52,792 nt of DNA from Holophagales bacterium UBA5704 (GTDB lineage Bacteria; Acidobacteriota; Thermoanaerobaculia; Multivoradales; UBA5704). The translations under genes were made by a program, and so were the position numbers. Where the stretch lies: contig DIHE01000076.1 in assembly GCA_002420005.1 (NCBI GenBank), positions 1-52,792 of the forward strand. Direction: 5' to 3'. The notes below the pieces were generated by a model, which saw only the letters and a program-made list of their open reading frames with translations, was not told where the DNA came from and ran no database searches. Shown here piece by piece: positions 19,415 through 27,814 of the stretch (position 1 is its first letter; each line of letters opens with the position of its first letter).

Positions 19415-19822
19415 TCAGGCTTTGGCCTCCGTGTGTCGTTTGAAGCGATCTAGAATGGCCTGCCATCCATCTCGTTGCTGCTCGGCGGTGTGGGTCTCCT
19501 CGCTGTCAAAGGACACGCGAACCGTCACTCCGGCGCTGCCTTCACTGAGCTCGACTCTCGCCATCCGGTCACCGAAGGAGTACTCGATGAGGCGGTTCGG
19601 CTCGACGTTGGTATAGGTGCCCTCAAAGTCGAAACCGAAGCTCCCGTCCTTGGCCTCCATCCGAGAGCAGAACCTCCCGCCAGGCCGAAGGTCGACGGTC
19701 GCCTTCGTCGTGTGCCAATCGTCCGACGCAGCATTCCACTGGACGATGTCCTCGGGGCTGGTGTAGGTCGTCCAAACCAGGCTCAGAGGGGCGCGCACCG
19801 TCGTCTCCACCGTAATCTTCAT
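19415..19822 (-). CDS. SRPBCC / AHSA1-like domain protein (short copy)
   Basis: 135 residues, a single START-like SRPBCC domain (MKITVETTVRAP at the start, then VW-x-x-Y-T-S-P-E-D and LRPGG), of the type called activator of Hsp90 ATPase homologue 1-like. The ATG is preferred over a GTG two codons earlier because a GGAG lies five bases before it. It is two bases from the serine-hydrolase gene upstream and probably co-transcribed. It is nearly identical over its whole length to the first 135 residues of a second gene at 27.8-28.7 kb, but stops where that protein continues into another domain. These proteins bind hydrophobic ligands; the ligand is unknown. Confidence 0.88.
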   Translation of the reverse strand: MKITVETTVRAPLSLVWTTYTSPEDIVQWNAASDDWHTTKATVDLRPGGRFCSRMEAKDGSFGFDFEGTYTNVEPNRLIEYSFGDRMARVELSEGSAGVTVRVSFDSEETHTAEQQRDGWQAILDRFKRHTEAKA

Positions 19823-19824
19823 GC

Positions 19825-21045
19825 TCACTCCGCTCTTTCCGTGACCGGAGAAGTCACCGGTCTGGGTTGGGGAACCATCGGGCCTTCTTTGGGGACGTGC
19901 GCCGCGTGATCGGCAACCAGTGCGGCGAGGAGGTCCTTGAAGGGAGCCTCGACCGCGTCATCACTGACGTTCGTGACGATCAGGACCGCAAAGTCTTTGC
20001 GCAGGGCGAGGGTCGCCTCGGCCAACCAGAAGTTGTTGCTGCCGACATGCCGCAGGAGCTGGCCGCCTGCCCATTCTTGCTCGGCCACCACCCATCCGGG
20101 TGTGTATCCCCAGTCCTTCCCGCCGGGTGTGTGAAGGCGCTGCCAGGTCGCCGGCTTGAGATAACTCGGATCGCCTCGCTCGCCACGGAGGTGGGCCGCA
20201 ACGAATCGGGCCCAGTCAGCCAGGGTGGTGTGGATCGTTCCCGCCGGCCCGGTGGCTGCGGGATTGTCGTCGCCCGGACCGAGGGCGACCGGCGACCACC
20301 CATCTGTTCCTCGCGTGTGCCCCAGCGGTTGGTCGAGGAGCCCCGGCGTGCCTGGCGCACCGAACCCTGTCCGCGTCATGCCGAGCGGCTCGAAGACCTC
20401 GCGCCGCATCAAGTCCTCCCAGGACGTGTCGGTCAGCGCCTCGACCATGGCTCCCGCGATCAGGAAGCCGGCATTGGAATAGACGGACTCGGTGTTCGGC
20501 CGGATCTCGGGTGCGAGCCGCAGCCCCCGTTCCACGAAGAACCGGCGCTGCTCGCGGGGCGAGCCGCCCCGGGCCACCATCTCCTGCCACAGGTCTTCGC
20601 TGAAGTTGCCGGGCGCACCGGAGCGATGACTCAGCAACCAGACCATCGGCACATCCTTCCACGCGGCATGAACGGTCGGCCCGAAGACGTCGCCGATCTT
20701 GGTGTCCCAACTCAGCACACCACGGTCGACCAAGCGGGCGACGAGCGTTGCGGTCATCGCCTTGGTGCACGACCCGAGGTGCCACCGGTCATCGATCGTG
20801 ACGTTCTCGGTTCCCGTCCACGAACGGACGCCGGCAACGCCGATGGCCTCCAGGCCGTCGGTGGTCACGATGGCGGCACCCAGGGCCGGGAGGCGGCTCT
20901 TCTGGAGCAACGGCACGATGACCGCCGAGAGGTCCCGCGGACCGGCAGCCCCGGCGCCCGGCGGTTGTTCCGGCAAGCCGAAAGAGGGCGGGGATTGGAG
21001 GAGAAGAAGCAGAGCAGCCAGTGGGGCAAGGGATCGGAGCATCAT
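19825..21045 (-). CDS. Secreted beta-lactamase-family serine hydrolase
   Basis: 406 residues with a signal peptide (LAPLAALLLLLQ). The class C beta-lactamase / D-Ala-D-Ala peptidase motifs are present: S92-C-T-K95 (SxxK), Y-S-N in SVYSNAGF (YxN), and HVG near the C-terminus in place of KTG, as is common in esterase-like members. It probably hydrolyses a peptide or ester in the periplasm; antibiotic resistance cannot be inferred. Of two adjacent ATG codons the first has the better distance to GGAGG. The last codons are followed within two bases by the SRPBCC gene. A copy of its last 20 or so codons survives at 28.7 kb. Confidence 0.9.
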   Translation of the reverse strand: MMLRSLAPLAALLLLLQSPPSFGLPEQPPGAGAAGPRDLSAVIVPLLQKSRLPALGAAIVTTDGLEAIGVAGVRSWTGTENVTIDDRWHLGSCTKAMTATLVARLVDRGVLSWDTKIGDVFGPTVHAAWKDVPMVWLLSHRSGAPGNFSEDLWQEMVARGGSPREQRRFFVERGLRLAPEIRPNTESVYSNAGFLIAGAMVEALTDTSWEDLMRREVFEPLGMTRTGFGAPGTPGLLDQPLGHTRGTDGWSPVALGPGDDNPAATGPAGTIHTTLADWARFVAAHLRGERGDPSYLKPATWQRLHTPGGKDWGYTPGWVVAEQEWAGGQLLRHVGSNNFWLAEATLALRKDFAVLIVTNVSDDAVEAPFKDLLAALVADHAAHVPKEGPMVPQPRPVTSPVTERAE

Positions 21046-21163
21046 ATGGTTGAGACCTCCTCCTTCCTGGAGCCGCGTCGAGCGGGGACCTATCCTATCG
21101 GAATCCACCTCTGCCTTTCTGGATCCCCTTGAATCCCGGCCTGAAAGCTGTGATCCTCCCCCT

Positions 21164-21709
21164 ATGGCCGGCGATCTCGTCCGTCTGAGCAAGTTCCTGA
21201 GCCTGGTCTTGCGCCATGAGCCTCAGCGGATCGGGCTCTCCCTCGATCCCCAGGGCTGGGTCGCCGTGGATGAGCTTCTCGCCGCTGCGGCGCAGGCCGG
21301 GACGCCCCTCACCCGCGAGGAGCTGGAGCGGGTGGTGGTGACGAACGACAAGAAGCGCTTCGCGTTCAGTCCGGACGGCTCGCGCATCCGTGCCAGCCAG
21401 GGGCATTCCGTGGAGGTGGAGCTCGGCCTGCCGCCCACTGTTCCGCCCGAGCGCCTGTTTCATGGAACCGCGACCCGCTTCGTCGACTCGATCCGCGCGG
21501 AAGGGCTCCGGGCGCAAAGCCGCCAGCACGTCCACCTCTCGCCCGATGAGGAGACGGCGGTCAAGGTCGGCCAACGCCACGGCAAGCCGGTCGTCCTCGC
21601 CGTGCGCGCCGCAGCCATGCACGGCGCCCGCCATGCCTTCTACCTGTCCGACAACGGCGTGTGGCTCACCGCGGCCGTGCCGCCCGGGTACCTGGAGTTT
21701 CCCGGGTAG
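21164..21709 (+). CDS. kptA: RNA 2'-phosphotransferase KptA/Tpt1
   Basis: 181 residues, the normal length for bacterial KptA. It transfers an internal 2'-phosphate from RNA to NAD+, giving ADP-ribose 1'',2''-cyclic phosphate. Family motifs are clear: an N-terminal winged-helix part with LSKFLSLVLRHEP (catalytic Arg-His), RASQGHS, then FHGT and the NAD-binding QHVHLS segment. The ATG lies just after a pyrimidine-rich stretch with no strong ribosome-binding site. It is divergent from the serine-hydrolase gene, with 118 bases between. Bacterial KptA usually has no known tRNA-splicing substrate; RNA repair or detoxification is the common inference. Confidence 0.93.
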   Translation: MAGDLVRLSKFLSLVLRHEPQRIGLSLDPQGWVAVDELLAAAAQAGTPLTREELERVVVTNDKKRFAFSPDGSRIRASQGHSVEVELGLPPTVPPERLFHGTATRFVDSIRAEGLRAQSRQHVHLSPDEETAVKVGQRHGKPVVLAVRAAAMHGARHAFYLSDNGVWLTAAVPPGYLEFPG

Positions 21710-21793
21710 AGGGCAGGGAGCCGTTCAACAGATGGTTTCGCGGCGGAGACTTCTGAGGTAGCAGGTGTGACGCCTACGAGCTGCGGCTGCCGC

Positions 21794-22132
21794 TCAGCCG
21801 CTCGCCTGCACAGCCCGTTGAAGCACTTCCGTGGCCCATTGATTGAGGCTCTTTCCTGCCGACTGGGCGACCACCAGGGCCTTCCCGTGAATCTCGGGGG
21901 GTACCCGCAGAAGGAGCCTGCCCGAGGCAGGCTTCTCGGGCTTGAGGCCTTGCACCTCGCAGTCGGCCAGGTAGTCGTCGACGGCGCCCGCCAGCTCGGC
22001 CCGCAGCTCGGCCACCGTCTCGCCATGAAAGCTGATGATGCTGCGGATGCCGAGAAGGCGCCCGACGAAGATGCCATCTCGCTCGTCAAACTCGACACGG
22101 GCCGTGTAGCCCTTGTAGGACATGCTGTTCAT
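21794..22132 (-). CDS. hicB: HicB-family antitoxin, orphaned
   Basis: 112 residues with the HicB layout: an N-terminal RNase H-like half (SYKGYTARVEFDERDGIFVG, then a FHGE-x-V-x-EL helix) and a C-terminal ribbon-helix-helix half (RVPPEIHGKALVVAQSAGKS). The ATG has GGAG seven bases upstream. In-frame codons above this start encode the first part of HicA with no stop between, so a short HicA-HicB fusion could also be made. No toxin gene remains, so it may act only as a repressor or be decaying. Convergent with kptA. Confidence 0.85.
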   Translation of the reverse strand: MNSMSYKGYTARVEFDERDGIFVGRLLGIRSIISFHGETVAELRAELAGAVDDYLADCEVQGLKPEKPASGRLLLRVPPEIHGKALVVAQSAGKSLNQWATEVLQRAVQASG

Positions 22133-22195
22133 GGCCGTACTCCGCGTGGGCCGCACGAGCATGGCGGCAAGGGTCTTGCGGTGCTTCGAGGTCAC
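22133..22195 (-). pseudogene. hicA toxin remnant fused in frame to hicB
   Basis: From a GTG at the right edge the frame reads TSKHRKTLAAMLVRPTRS, which matches the usual HicA N-terminus (KHRKTL followed by a R-P/D-P turn). Codons for the double-stranded-RNA-binding-like body and the catalytic His are missing, and the frame runs straight into hicB. This looks like an internal deletion that removed most of hicA. Recognition rests on memory of the family N-terminus, not on an alignment. Confidence 0.6.
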
Positions 22196-22373
22196 GGCAC
22201 CATGATAGCGCAGAGTGATAGCTGATTCCCCTGCAGCATCCAGCGGGGCCAGCGGTGCCAGAGGGGCTTCCGGGCCGGCGGATCGGCTTCCTGTTGAACG
22301 GAACAGCCTGGTGCCGGGCCTGACCGGCGAAGGCCGCGGCCTGTGCTCACAACGAAGACCGGGGGTCTCGGGC

Positions 22374-22379
22374 TAGAAT
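22374..22379 (+). promoter_or_regulatory. Possible -10 box of the DUF433 gene
   Basis: TAGAAT stands out in GC-rich sequence 51 bases before the ATG of the DUF433 gene. The same hexamer sits before the flavin reductase gene at 37280. No good -35 was found at the right distance, so this is a weak call. Confidence 0.25.
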
Positions 22380-22429
22380 GACGGCTGCCGTTCAACCTGC
22401 TGGCCGACGGGCCTTCTTTGGAGCCTCCG

Positions 22430-22663
22430 ATGGAAGACTGGACTGAGCGGATTGTCGTCGACTCGAAGATCCTCGTGGGGAAACCCGTCGTCAAAGGAAC
22501 CCGTATCTCTGTCGAGCTGATCATCGATCTGCTCGCACGGGGGTACAGCAGAGAGCAGATCCTTGACCAGTACGACCACTTGACCGTAGCCGACGTGCAG
22601 GCCTGCCTGGCCTATGCCAGCGAGACCCTTCGGTCGGAGCGCGTCTACGCCCTTCCTCGCTGA
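22430..22663 (+). CDS. DUF433 antitoxin (VapB45-like)
   Basis: 77 residues with the DUF433 core: RIVVDSKILVGKPVVKGTRI, then a helix (ELIIDLLARGYS), and DHLTVADVQACLAYA. DUF433 proteins are DNA-binding antitoxins normally followed by a DUF5615 PIN-like toxin. The ATG is chosen because GGAG lies six bases before it; a TTG four codons upstream is less likely. Downstream, only a few codons resembling the toxin start (V-R-I-L-L) remain before the frame closes, so the toxin appears lost. Confidence 0.88.
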   Translation: MEDWTERIVVDSKILVGKPVVKGTRISVELIIDLLARGYSREQILDQYDHLTVADVQACLAYASETLRSERVYALPR

Positions 22664-22749
22664 CCGGCCGTGCGCATCCTCTTGCGGGTGCGGGTGGCGA
22701 TCTTTCCCACCTCGTAGCCCAATTCGGCGAACCGCCCCATAAATAACCG
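22664..22749. other. Gap with a possible truncated toxin start
   Basis: Directly after the DUF433 stop, a GTG-initiated frame reads V-R-I-L-L and closes after 15 codons. DUF5615 toxins usually begin M-[RK]-I-L-L-D, so this may be the stump of the partner gene. It also marks the left edge of the AT-richer island. Confidence 0.3.
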
Positions 22750-23346
22750 TCACCTCTCAACAGAAGGTCCGAGTGAACAGCCCTGCTTCCATCGGTCGTA
22801 GAGCCACTGATAGTGCTCAAGGTATGAGGGGGCCCCTCCAGCCTTCCTGAAGTAATCAATCCACTTTTCCAGCGTTCGGTAGTAACGCACCGCAGGCTCC
22901 TCCAGAAACGCACACAGGGTAGGTTCATCAGCGTAATCCACCCGCACCGCAACTGCGGTATCCTCAAAGAAACTAAGCATGTCGCTGATTCTTGTGCCAT
23001 CGGCTGGCTGATTTAAGAAAAATTCCTGTATCTCCTCTGGACTCTTACCGGCCAAACCGTCAATCGCATTTCGCAACAGCGCTTTATCAGGAATTCCCTG
23101 AAACTTCTCCATGTAGAGAAAAGACACTTCTTGACGCTTCAGCCGGACAGATTGGCGATACTGGTCAGTGGATTCCCTTAGCTCCAATCCTGTAAGTATT
23201 GCCCCTGCTGCCGCCGCTGCCACGCCTAAACTTGACCCTATGAATACAACCGTCTTCCTCCAATTACTCTTGAAATGGTAGAGCGTAGCCATTAGCAGGA
23301 TCGCTGCAGTGACCAGGATTGCCAACAAAGTGAACGAACTCGGCAT
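22750..23346 (-). CDS. DUF4760-like single-pass membrane protein
   Basis: 198 residues with two hydrophobic stretches near the N-terminus (LLAILVTAAILLMATLY and VVFIGSSLGVAAAAAGAIL), then a soluble alpha-helical part rich in charged residues (RQEVSFLYMEKF, LSFFEDTAVAVRVDYAD). The layout resembles DUF4760 membrane proteins, but I am not certain of the family. ATG start with AGGA eight bases upstream; the frame above it is not coding-like. Base composition is clearly more AT-rich than the flanking operons, so it is probably acquired. Function unknown. Confidence 0.75.
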   Translation of the reverse strand: MPSSFTLLAILVTAAILLMATLYHFKSNWRKTVVFIGSSLGVAAAAAGAILTGLELRESTDQYRQSVRLKRQEVSFLYMEKFQGIPDKALLRNAIDGLAGKSPEEIQEFFLNQPADGTRISDMLSFFEDTAVAVRVDYADEPTLCAFLEEPAVRYYRTLEKWIDYFRKAGGAPSYLEHYQWLYDRWKQGCSLGPSVER

Positions 23347-23444
23347 AGATTCTGTCCTTTCTCTGGCGAGTGGCAGGCCGGCAGCTGACGGTGACAAGGC
23401 TGCATCAATCAACCCTCCAAGCGCGCAATTGCGGGGTCGTCGGT

Positions 23445-24842
23445 TCAGCGCCCACAACGAGTGCTGTCGATCCGATCTATAAGAGCTGCAACAGGTACGG
23501 GTCTATATCGCACTGGCAACCTAGCTTCGAGCTGCCTTCGAAACGCCGCCTGCTCCCGAGAAGAACGCCACACATGCTTACCCATGCTGATCAATAGCCC
23601 ATAACCTGCTCCGAGCATCGCGCTCTCGAGCCATTTATGACTCGCTAGGGACTCTGCTTGACTAAGCGTACTTAGTCCAGCGACGGTAACCTCCTGCCAG
23701 TAATGCTTTGCAATTTCTACGAGGGAAGTACGTGCGGTAACTGGGGTAAGCAATCGGAGAGGAACACTCGCGGAAGCGAGTTGCTTCGAGACGGCCGCCC
23801 AACAGGCAGTCTGCTCCTTAAAGCTCGCTTGCGGATTTCGGATCAACTGTCTCAAGGCAATGCCTTCGGCTGACGTCCGAATGCGCTCCACGATGTCAGG
23901 GAAATGACTGCTGAGAGGTGGAAGATGCAAAAATACGTCAGATACATGCCTGACCGAAATCACGGCGCGTTCAGTCTTCTGATCTAACCCCTCGGCGTCA
24001 CTTGAATGAAGTAGCAGCTCTCTTAGCGAGCTACTGTAGCGACCGGCTGCCCCCTCCTTCCATGTCGTGACTGCGGCGAGGCATGACTGAGCGAGCCTCT
24101 TCAGGTTGTCTGCTACCCTAGGATAAAGCTCCGACCCCTGATATATCAGGGACCGATTCAGAAGTACTTGGCCGCCTGGGTCAAAGGAGAGCTTCGGACT
24201 TCGGTGAGCCATTCTAAGTCGATGAACAAGCAGCTGTGGCTCGGCCGCGTATAAAGCAAAGGCATCTGCGACCTCGTCTGTGAGTCCAAAGGTAGCTTGC
24301 AGGCCAGGCCTATATCTGTTATCAGAGAGAACAGTTTCGAGAAGCCTGGTGAAGCGACGAATTGTGTCTAGTGGATCCAGCGTGGACCCAGCAGGTGGGC
24401 GGGCGATGCCAGGGCGCTGCCTGAGGATTCTGTCCAGGTCCCGGTGAAACCTCACCTGCGCTTCGCTTGGGACGAATGGTTGTTCGCCCTTCGTCCCATA
24501 TCCTTCGAGTTGCTTCGCGCGGGCAAGCATTGGCTGAGAGGCGGCTAACTCAGCCAATTGAGCGGTCGGGTAAGCGCTGAGCGGGTGTGTGAGTATCCTG
24601 ACCGTCGAAAGAGACAGTATCTTGCTCAGCAACTTCGCTCGGGAGCCCCCCCACCCAAGCGCCAGGGAGTCGCTTAGCGCGAGCACCTCGTCTGGAATGA
24701 TCACTTCGTCATATAGAATCGACAAGAGGACCAGTTCGTGGACTGCAGCGTCGGTGCGGCCCTGCATGAGTTCAACGTCTGCCGACCAGTCCGACAGCAT
24801 AACCGTAGAGGGGAAAGTGTCTATCTCACTCATCTCACTCAT
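23445..24842 (-). CDS. Hypothetical 465-residue cytoplasmic protein
   Basis: I do not recognise this protein. It is mostly helical, has no signal peptide or membrane segment, and starts at an ATG without a strong ribosome-binding site. An N-terminal segment (HELVLLSILYDEVIIPDEVL) looks like a compact alpha/beta start; the rest has amphipathic helices with few aromatic clusters. GC content is near 50%, well below neighbouring operons, and codon use includes rare AGA/ATA-type codons, both signs of transfer. It lies 98 bases upstream of the DUF4760-like gene on the same strand. Accessory, possibly defence or effector related, but that is a guess. Confidence 0.75.
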   Translation of the reverse strand: MSEMSEIDTFPSTVMLSDWSADVELMQGRTDAAVHELVLLSILYDEVIIPDEVLALSDSLALGWGGSRAKLLSKILSLSTVRILTHPLSAYPTAQLAELAASQPMLARAKQLEGYGTKGEQPFVPSEAQVRFHRDLDRILRQRPGIARPPAGSTLDPLDTIRRFTRLLETVLSDNRYRPGLQATFGLTDEVADAFALYAAEPQLLVHRLRMAHRSPKLSFDPGGQVLLNRSLIYQGSELYPRVADNLKRLAQSCLAAVTTWKEGAAGRYSSSLRELLLHSSDAEGLDQKTERAVISVRHVSDVFLHLPPLSSHFPDIVERIRTSAEGIALRQLIRNPQASFKEQTACWAAVSKQLASASVPLRLLTPVTARTSLVEIAKHYWQEVTVAGLSTLSQAESLASHKWLESAMLGAGYGLLISMGKHVWRSSREQAAFRRQLEARLPVRYRPVPVAALIDRIDSTRCGR

Positions 24843-24971
24843 GGTTTCGTCGCCAAGCTCCAGGCGATCTAGCTACTTTCGGTAGCTCCCGCCCTTGCGA
24901 GTCGTCTGTTCTTTGACCTGGTACCTGTGTCTGTCCGCGCCTACCCAACAGTTCTGTCTAGCACCTGGGCC

Positions 24972-25547
24972 CTACTCCTCAATCTCAAGAAGCAACCTCA
25001 GCTTCACTTCGTTACCGTCCCCAAACCAACTCTGAAGATCCTCTGCCGGAACCCACCACTCGGTCTTCGGGGCCTTCGATGACGAGGTGCCCCACATTCC
25101 CAGGGCAGCTGCGGCCCCCTCCTCGGTACCGATCGTGAGCTCCTCCCACTTTTCTGAAAGCTTGACCTCGCCATTGACAATCAATTGCACAGTGACATTG
25201 ACATCTTGGCGCATCCAGCCGGTGGTCAAGCGAGGTGAGGCGACGAGGAGCACCTTACCCTTCTTCTCACGCTCTCGGAGTAGTGAGACTGAACGGACTT
25301 GTGCCTTGTCACAGACGTAGCGACTCAGCCCGCGATTCTCGATCCAGGAACCCGGAGTGGGGAGGTCGGCGATCGCTCTCTTTTTCTCCGTCCTCGCCAG
25401 GTTTATCTCGAGGAGCAGGGGGCAAAGTTCCTGCGGCGCTCCGGTCATTTCCCGGATCTGCTCCGGCGTCGGTTGCGAGGCTGTGACCTGGCTCGCGAGT
25501 GGTAGTGCTGAAAACAGTGCAACAAACAAAAGACTGGCGTACTTCAT
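24972..25547 (-). CDS. Secreted hypothetical protein
   Basis: 191 residues with a clear signal peptide (YASLLFVALFSALPLASQV). The mature part has two Cys (ELCPLLLE, RYVCDKA) that could pair, a strand-rich middle (DVNVTVQLIVNGEVKLSEKW) and a C-terminal KLRLLLEIEE. No known family. ATG with GGAG six bases upstream. It belongs to the AT-richer island and is 49 bases downstream of the next hypothetical membrane protein, so the two may be one transcript. Confidence 0.78.
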   Translation of the reverse strand: MKYASLLFVALFSALPLASQVTASQPTPEQIREMTGAPQELCPLLLEINLARTEKKRAIADLPTPGSWIENRGLSRYVCDKAQVRSVSLLREREKKGKVLLVASPRLTTGWMRQDVNVTVQLIVNGEVKLSEKWEELTIGTEEGAAAALGMWGTSSSKAPKTEWWVPAEDLQSWFGDGNEVKLRLLLEIEE

Positions 25548-25596
25548 GACAATCTCCTCAAATTTCTCACAAAGCCGAAACTGCAGGCCCACTGCC

Positions 25597-26115
25597 TTAC
25601 TTCTCACTGCGCACTGCTGTTGCGTGGAAACTTTCGTCCCCCTCAAGCTGCATGATGGTCAGATCGACCCTGGCCACGAAATCGCTCGGATTCATCAACC
25701 TCTTCACCAATGGCCACGCCTTACGGAAGTCCCTTGATTTGCACATTCGGTATCGATAGCTGTCTACGCCGAAAGGAGTTCGGAGATTTGGATGTAGGAT
25801 TCGGTCCCATGCACTCCCGAGGGTAAAACTGTTCAGGAGATAGGCAAACTCCTGGGGAGCTAACCCCACATGATCAAGTTCCTCCTTGCTGATGCCGTGA
25901 AACCGAAGCGCCTCCGGCAGATCGCCAAGCCGAGCCTCGACTTCAACAATTTCTGACAAATGGGCCAGCCAAGTTGACGAAGACTGCTGAGTCTTGTTCG
26001 CAAGATGCGCCTGCCAGAGTGCAAGCACAGCTACAATCAGGGCTAATACCGAAAGGACATTTGCGGTCATTGCAGCGCTCCGATTTATCCGCCAGAAGAC
26101 CCTGAACTTATCCAT
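25597..26115 (-). CDS. Hypothetical single-pass membrane protein
   Basis: 172 residues. A positively charged start (MDKFRVFWRINR) precedes one membrane helix (LSVLALIVAVLALWQAHLA), then a soluble helical domain. This layout is like the other small anchored protein in the island at 22.75 kb, but I see no clear sequence match. No known family. AT-richer than the flanking operons. Likely first gene of a two-gene unit with the secreted protein downstream. Confidence 0.72.
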   Translation of the reverse strand: MDKFRVFWRINRSAAMTANVLSVLALIVAVLALWQAHLANKTQQSSSTWLAHLSEIVEVEARLGDLPEALRFHGISKEELDHVGLAPQEFAYLLNSFTLGSAWDRILHPNLRTPFGVDSYRYRMCKSRDFRKAWPLVKRLMNPSDFVARVDLTIMQLEGDESFHATAVRSEK

Positions 26116-26474
26116 TCAATCGGCGGGCGCAAAGGCGCTCTACCGTTCTGGTGCCACGCTCCCACGAAGACCTTCTCGAACACTGCTGGCACCTCGGCTT
26201 CAGGACTCCCGCAACCCTACAATAATCCGGCATGCACGTCAATACAGGCACCACGGTGTGTACTACATCTAGCCCCGCTTCCCGGGCCGGGCCTGCGGCC
26301 CGTTTTCTTGAATGCCGGCGAGACGCCAGCGCTCCCAGGGGGCGCTCGGCGGGTAGTCTGCGGTGCGATCGGCTCCTTCGAGGGACCGGAGGGGCTCGGG
26401 TCCGCTTACAATGGGCGGCAGATTCCCTGACTCCGCCGGCGGGTGCCGGCGGGCGACTCCAAGCGAGGTGCCGG
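26116..26474. other. Intergenic region holding repeat copy 1 and the transporter promoter
   Basis: 359 bases without a gene between a minus-strand hypothetical and the plus-strand transporter. It contains one copy of the dispersed two-hairpin repeat (26284-26351) and, 63 bases before the transporter start, a TACAAT that could be a -10 box; no matching -35 is evident. Open frames across the repeat are repeat-derived and not genes. Confidence 0.5.
26284..26351 (+). repeat. Dispersed two-hairpin repeat, copy 1
   Basis: First hairpin CGGGCC-TGC-GGCCCG followed by TTTTCTTG, which resembles an intrinsic terminator on the plus strand. Second hairpin AGCGC ... GCGCT around CCCAGGGG. The same 60-odd bases recur at 29.45 and 44.53 kb in the same orientation. 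Read on the other strand it gives the AGVSPAF peptide seen in scattered intergenic repeats of other bacteria (from memory). Confidence 0.85.
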
Positions 26475-27764
26475 TTGAGCGAGAGAACGAAGTTCCCGTC
26501 CGTCTTCTGGATCGCCAATACCATCGAGGTCCTGGAACGCTTCGCGTACTACGGGATCTACTTCGGCTTCGGCATCTACATGCAGTACCTGGGCTACACC
26601 CGGGCCCAGCTCGGCATCGTCCAGAGCCTCTTCCTGGCGTTGTCCTACGTCACGCCGGTCATCTCGGGGACGTTCGCGGATCGCTACGGCTTCAAGAAGG
26701 TGCTGATCGTCTCGTATCTGGCCTATCTGCCGTCGATCCTGTTGCTGATGCTCACCAAGTCGTTCTCCGGGATCGCGCTCACCATGCTGACGATCGGCTT
26801 GGCCGCCGGCATCTTCAAGCCGCTCATCTCGGGCACCGTCCGGGCGGTCACCGACAAGACCAACAAGACGCTCGGGTTCGGCATCTTCTACGCGATGGTC
26901 AACATCGGGGGCTCGTTCGGACCCATCGTCGCCGGCCATCTGCGCGCCATCTCGTGGAACTATGCCTTCCTCGCCGGGGCGATCTCGATCGTGGTCATGC
27001 TCTTGATCACCATCTTCTTCTACAAGGAGCCCGAGCGGGAGCTCGAAGGGGCCACGCTCGGCCAGAAGCTCAAGGAGATCGGCGTCGCCCTGTCGGACGT
27101 CAAGTTCTCCTTCTTCCTGCTGCTCCTCGGCCTCTTCTTCTGGCTCCCCTTCTGGGCCTTCTTCAACCTCTGTGCCCTCTACGTCGACAGCAGCCTCGAC
27201 ACGGCGCGCCTCTACCTCAATCTCAAAGGCGTTCTCGGCGAGAGCATCGCCGGGTTCCTCTCGGCGCCGGACAAGGACGGCGTGCGGCGGGTGCTCGGGG
27301 AGACGATCTCGCACACCGGCTGGGTCATCATGGCGCTGCAGATCTTCGTCTCGCAGTTCCTGGAGAGGTTCAAGCCCATCCCCTCGTTCGTCATCGGGCT
27401 CGTCGTGGCGGCGGCCGGTTTTCTCGTGCTCGGCTATGCACGGATCGGCGCGCCGGCCTGGGTGTTCGTCGGCATCTTCCTGTTCGCCGTGGGCGAGATG
27501 ACCGCCTCGCCGCGCATCCAGGAGTACATCACCTGGATCGCTCCGAAGGAAAAGGCGGGGCTCTACATGGGCTCGAACTTTCTCGCCGTGGGCATCGGCG
27601 GCTTTCTCTCCGGCATCACCTACACCTCCCTTTATGGCCGCTTTGCGGATGCCGGCCACGCCGAGAAGGTGTGGTGGGTGATGGCCGCCAACCTGCTGGT
27701 GGGGGCGGTGGTCTTCCTGCTGTTCAGCCGCTTCGCGGGCGACTTCAAGGAACAGGAGGCCTGA
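26475..27764 (+). CDS. POT/PTR-family MFS transporter (proton-coupled oligopeptide type)
   Basis: 429 residues with about 12 hydrophobic membrane spans. The N-terminal helix has the ExxER motif of proton-dependent oligopeptide transporters (EVLERFAYYG), and the loop after helix 2-3 reads GTFADRYGFKK, the MFS motif A form. It would import di/tripeptides or related solutes with protons across the inner membrane; the substrate is not determined. The TTG start has GAGGTG five bases upstream, and no ATG fits before the first helix. GC content is high like the core chromosome, unlike the island genes on its left. Convergent with the long SRPBCC gene. Confidence 0.87.
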   Translation: MSERTKFPSVFWIANTIEVLERFAYYGIYFGFGIYMQYLGYTRAQLGIVQSLFLALSYVTPVISGTFADRYGFKKVLIVSYLAYLPSILLLMLTKSFSGIALTMLTIGLAAGIFKPLISGTVRAVTDKTNKTLGFGIFYAMVNIGGSFGPIVAGHLRAISWNYAFLAGAISIVVMLLITIFFYKEPERELEGATLGQKLKEIGVALSDVKFSFFLLLLGLFFWLPFWAFFNLCALYVDSSLDTARLYLNLKGVLGESIAGFLSAPDKDGVRRVLGETISHTGWVIMALQIFVSQFLERFKPIPSFVIGLVVAAAGFLVLGYARIGAPAWVFVGIFLFAVGEMTASPRIQEYITWIAPKEKAGLYMGSNFLAVGIGGFLSGITYTSLYGRFADAGHAEKVWWVMAANLLVGAVVFLLFSRFAGDFKEQEA

Positions 27765-27814
27765 GGCGGGGGCCTACGGCAGTTCCGGGGTCAGGACCGC
27801 GTTGCCTCTTGATG

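Noticed and set aside
19823..19828. GTG start two codons before the SRPBCC ATG
   Set aside because: It would leave no room for the GGAG site, which is well spaced for the ATG; the same holds for the second copy.
26108..26524. Frame encoding LGALASRRHSRK on the minus strand
   Set aside because: Derived from the dispersed repeat; similar peptides appear at every copy.
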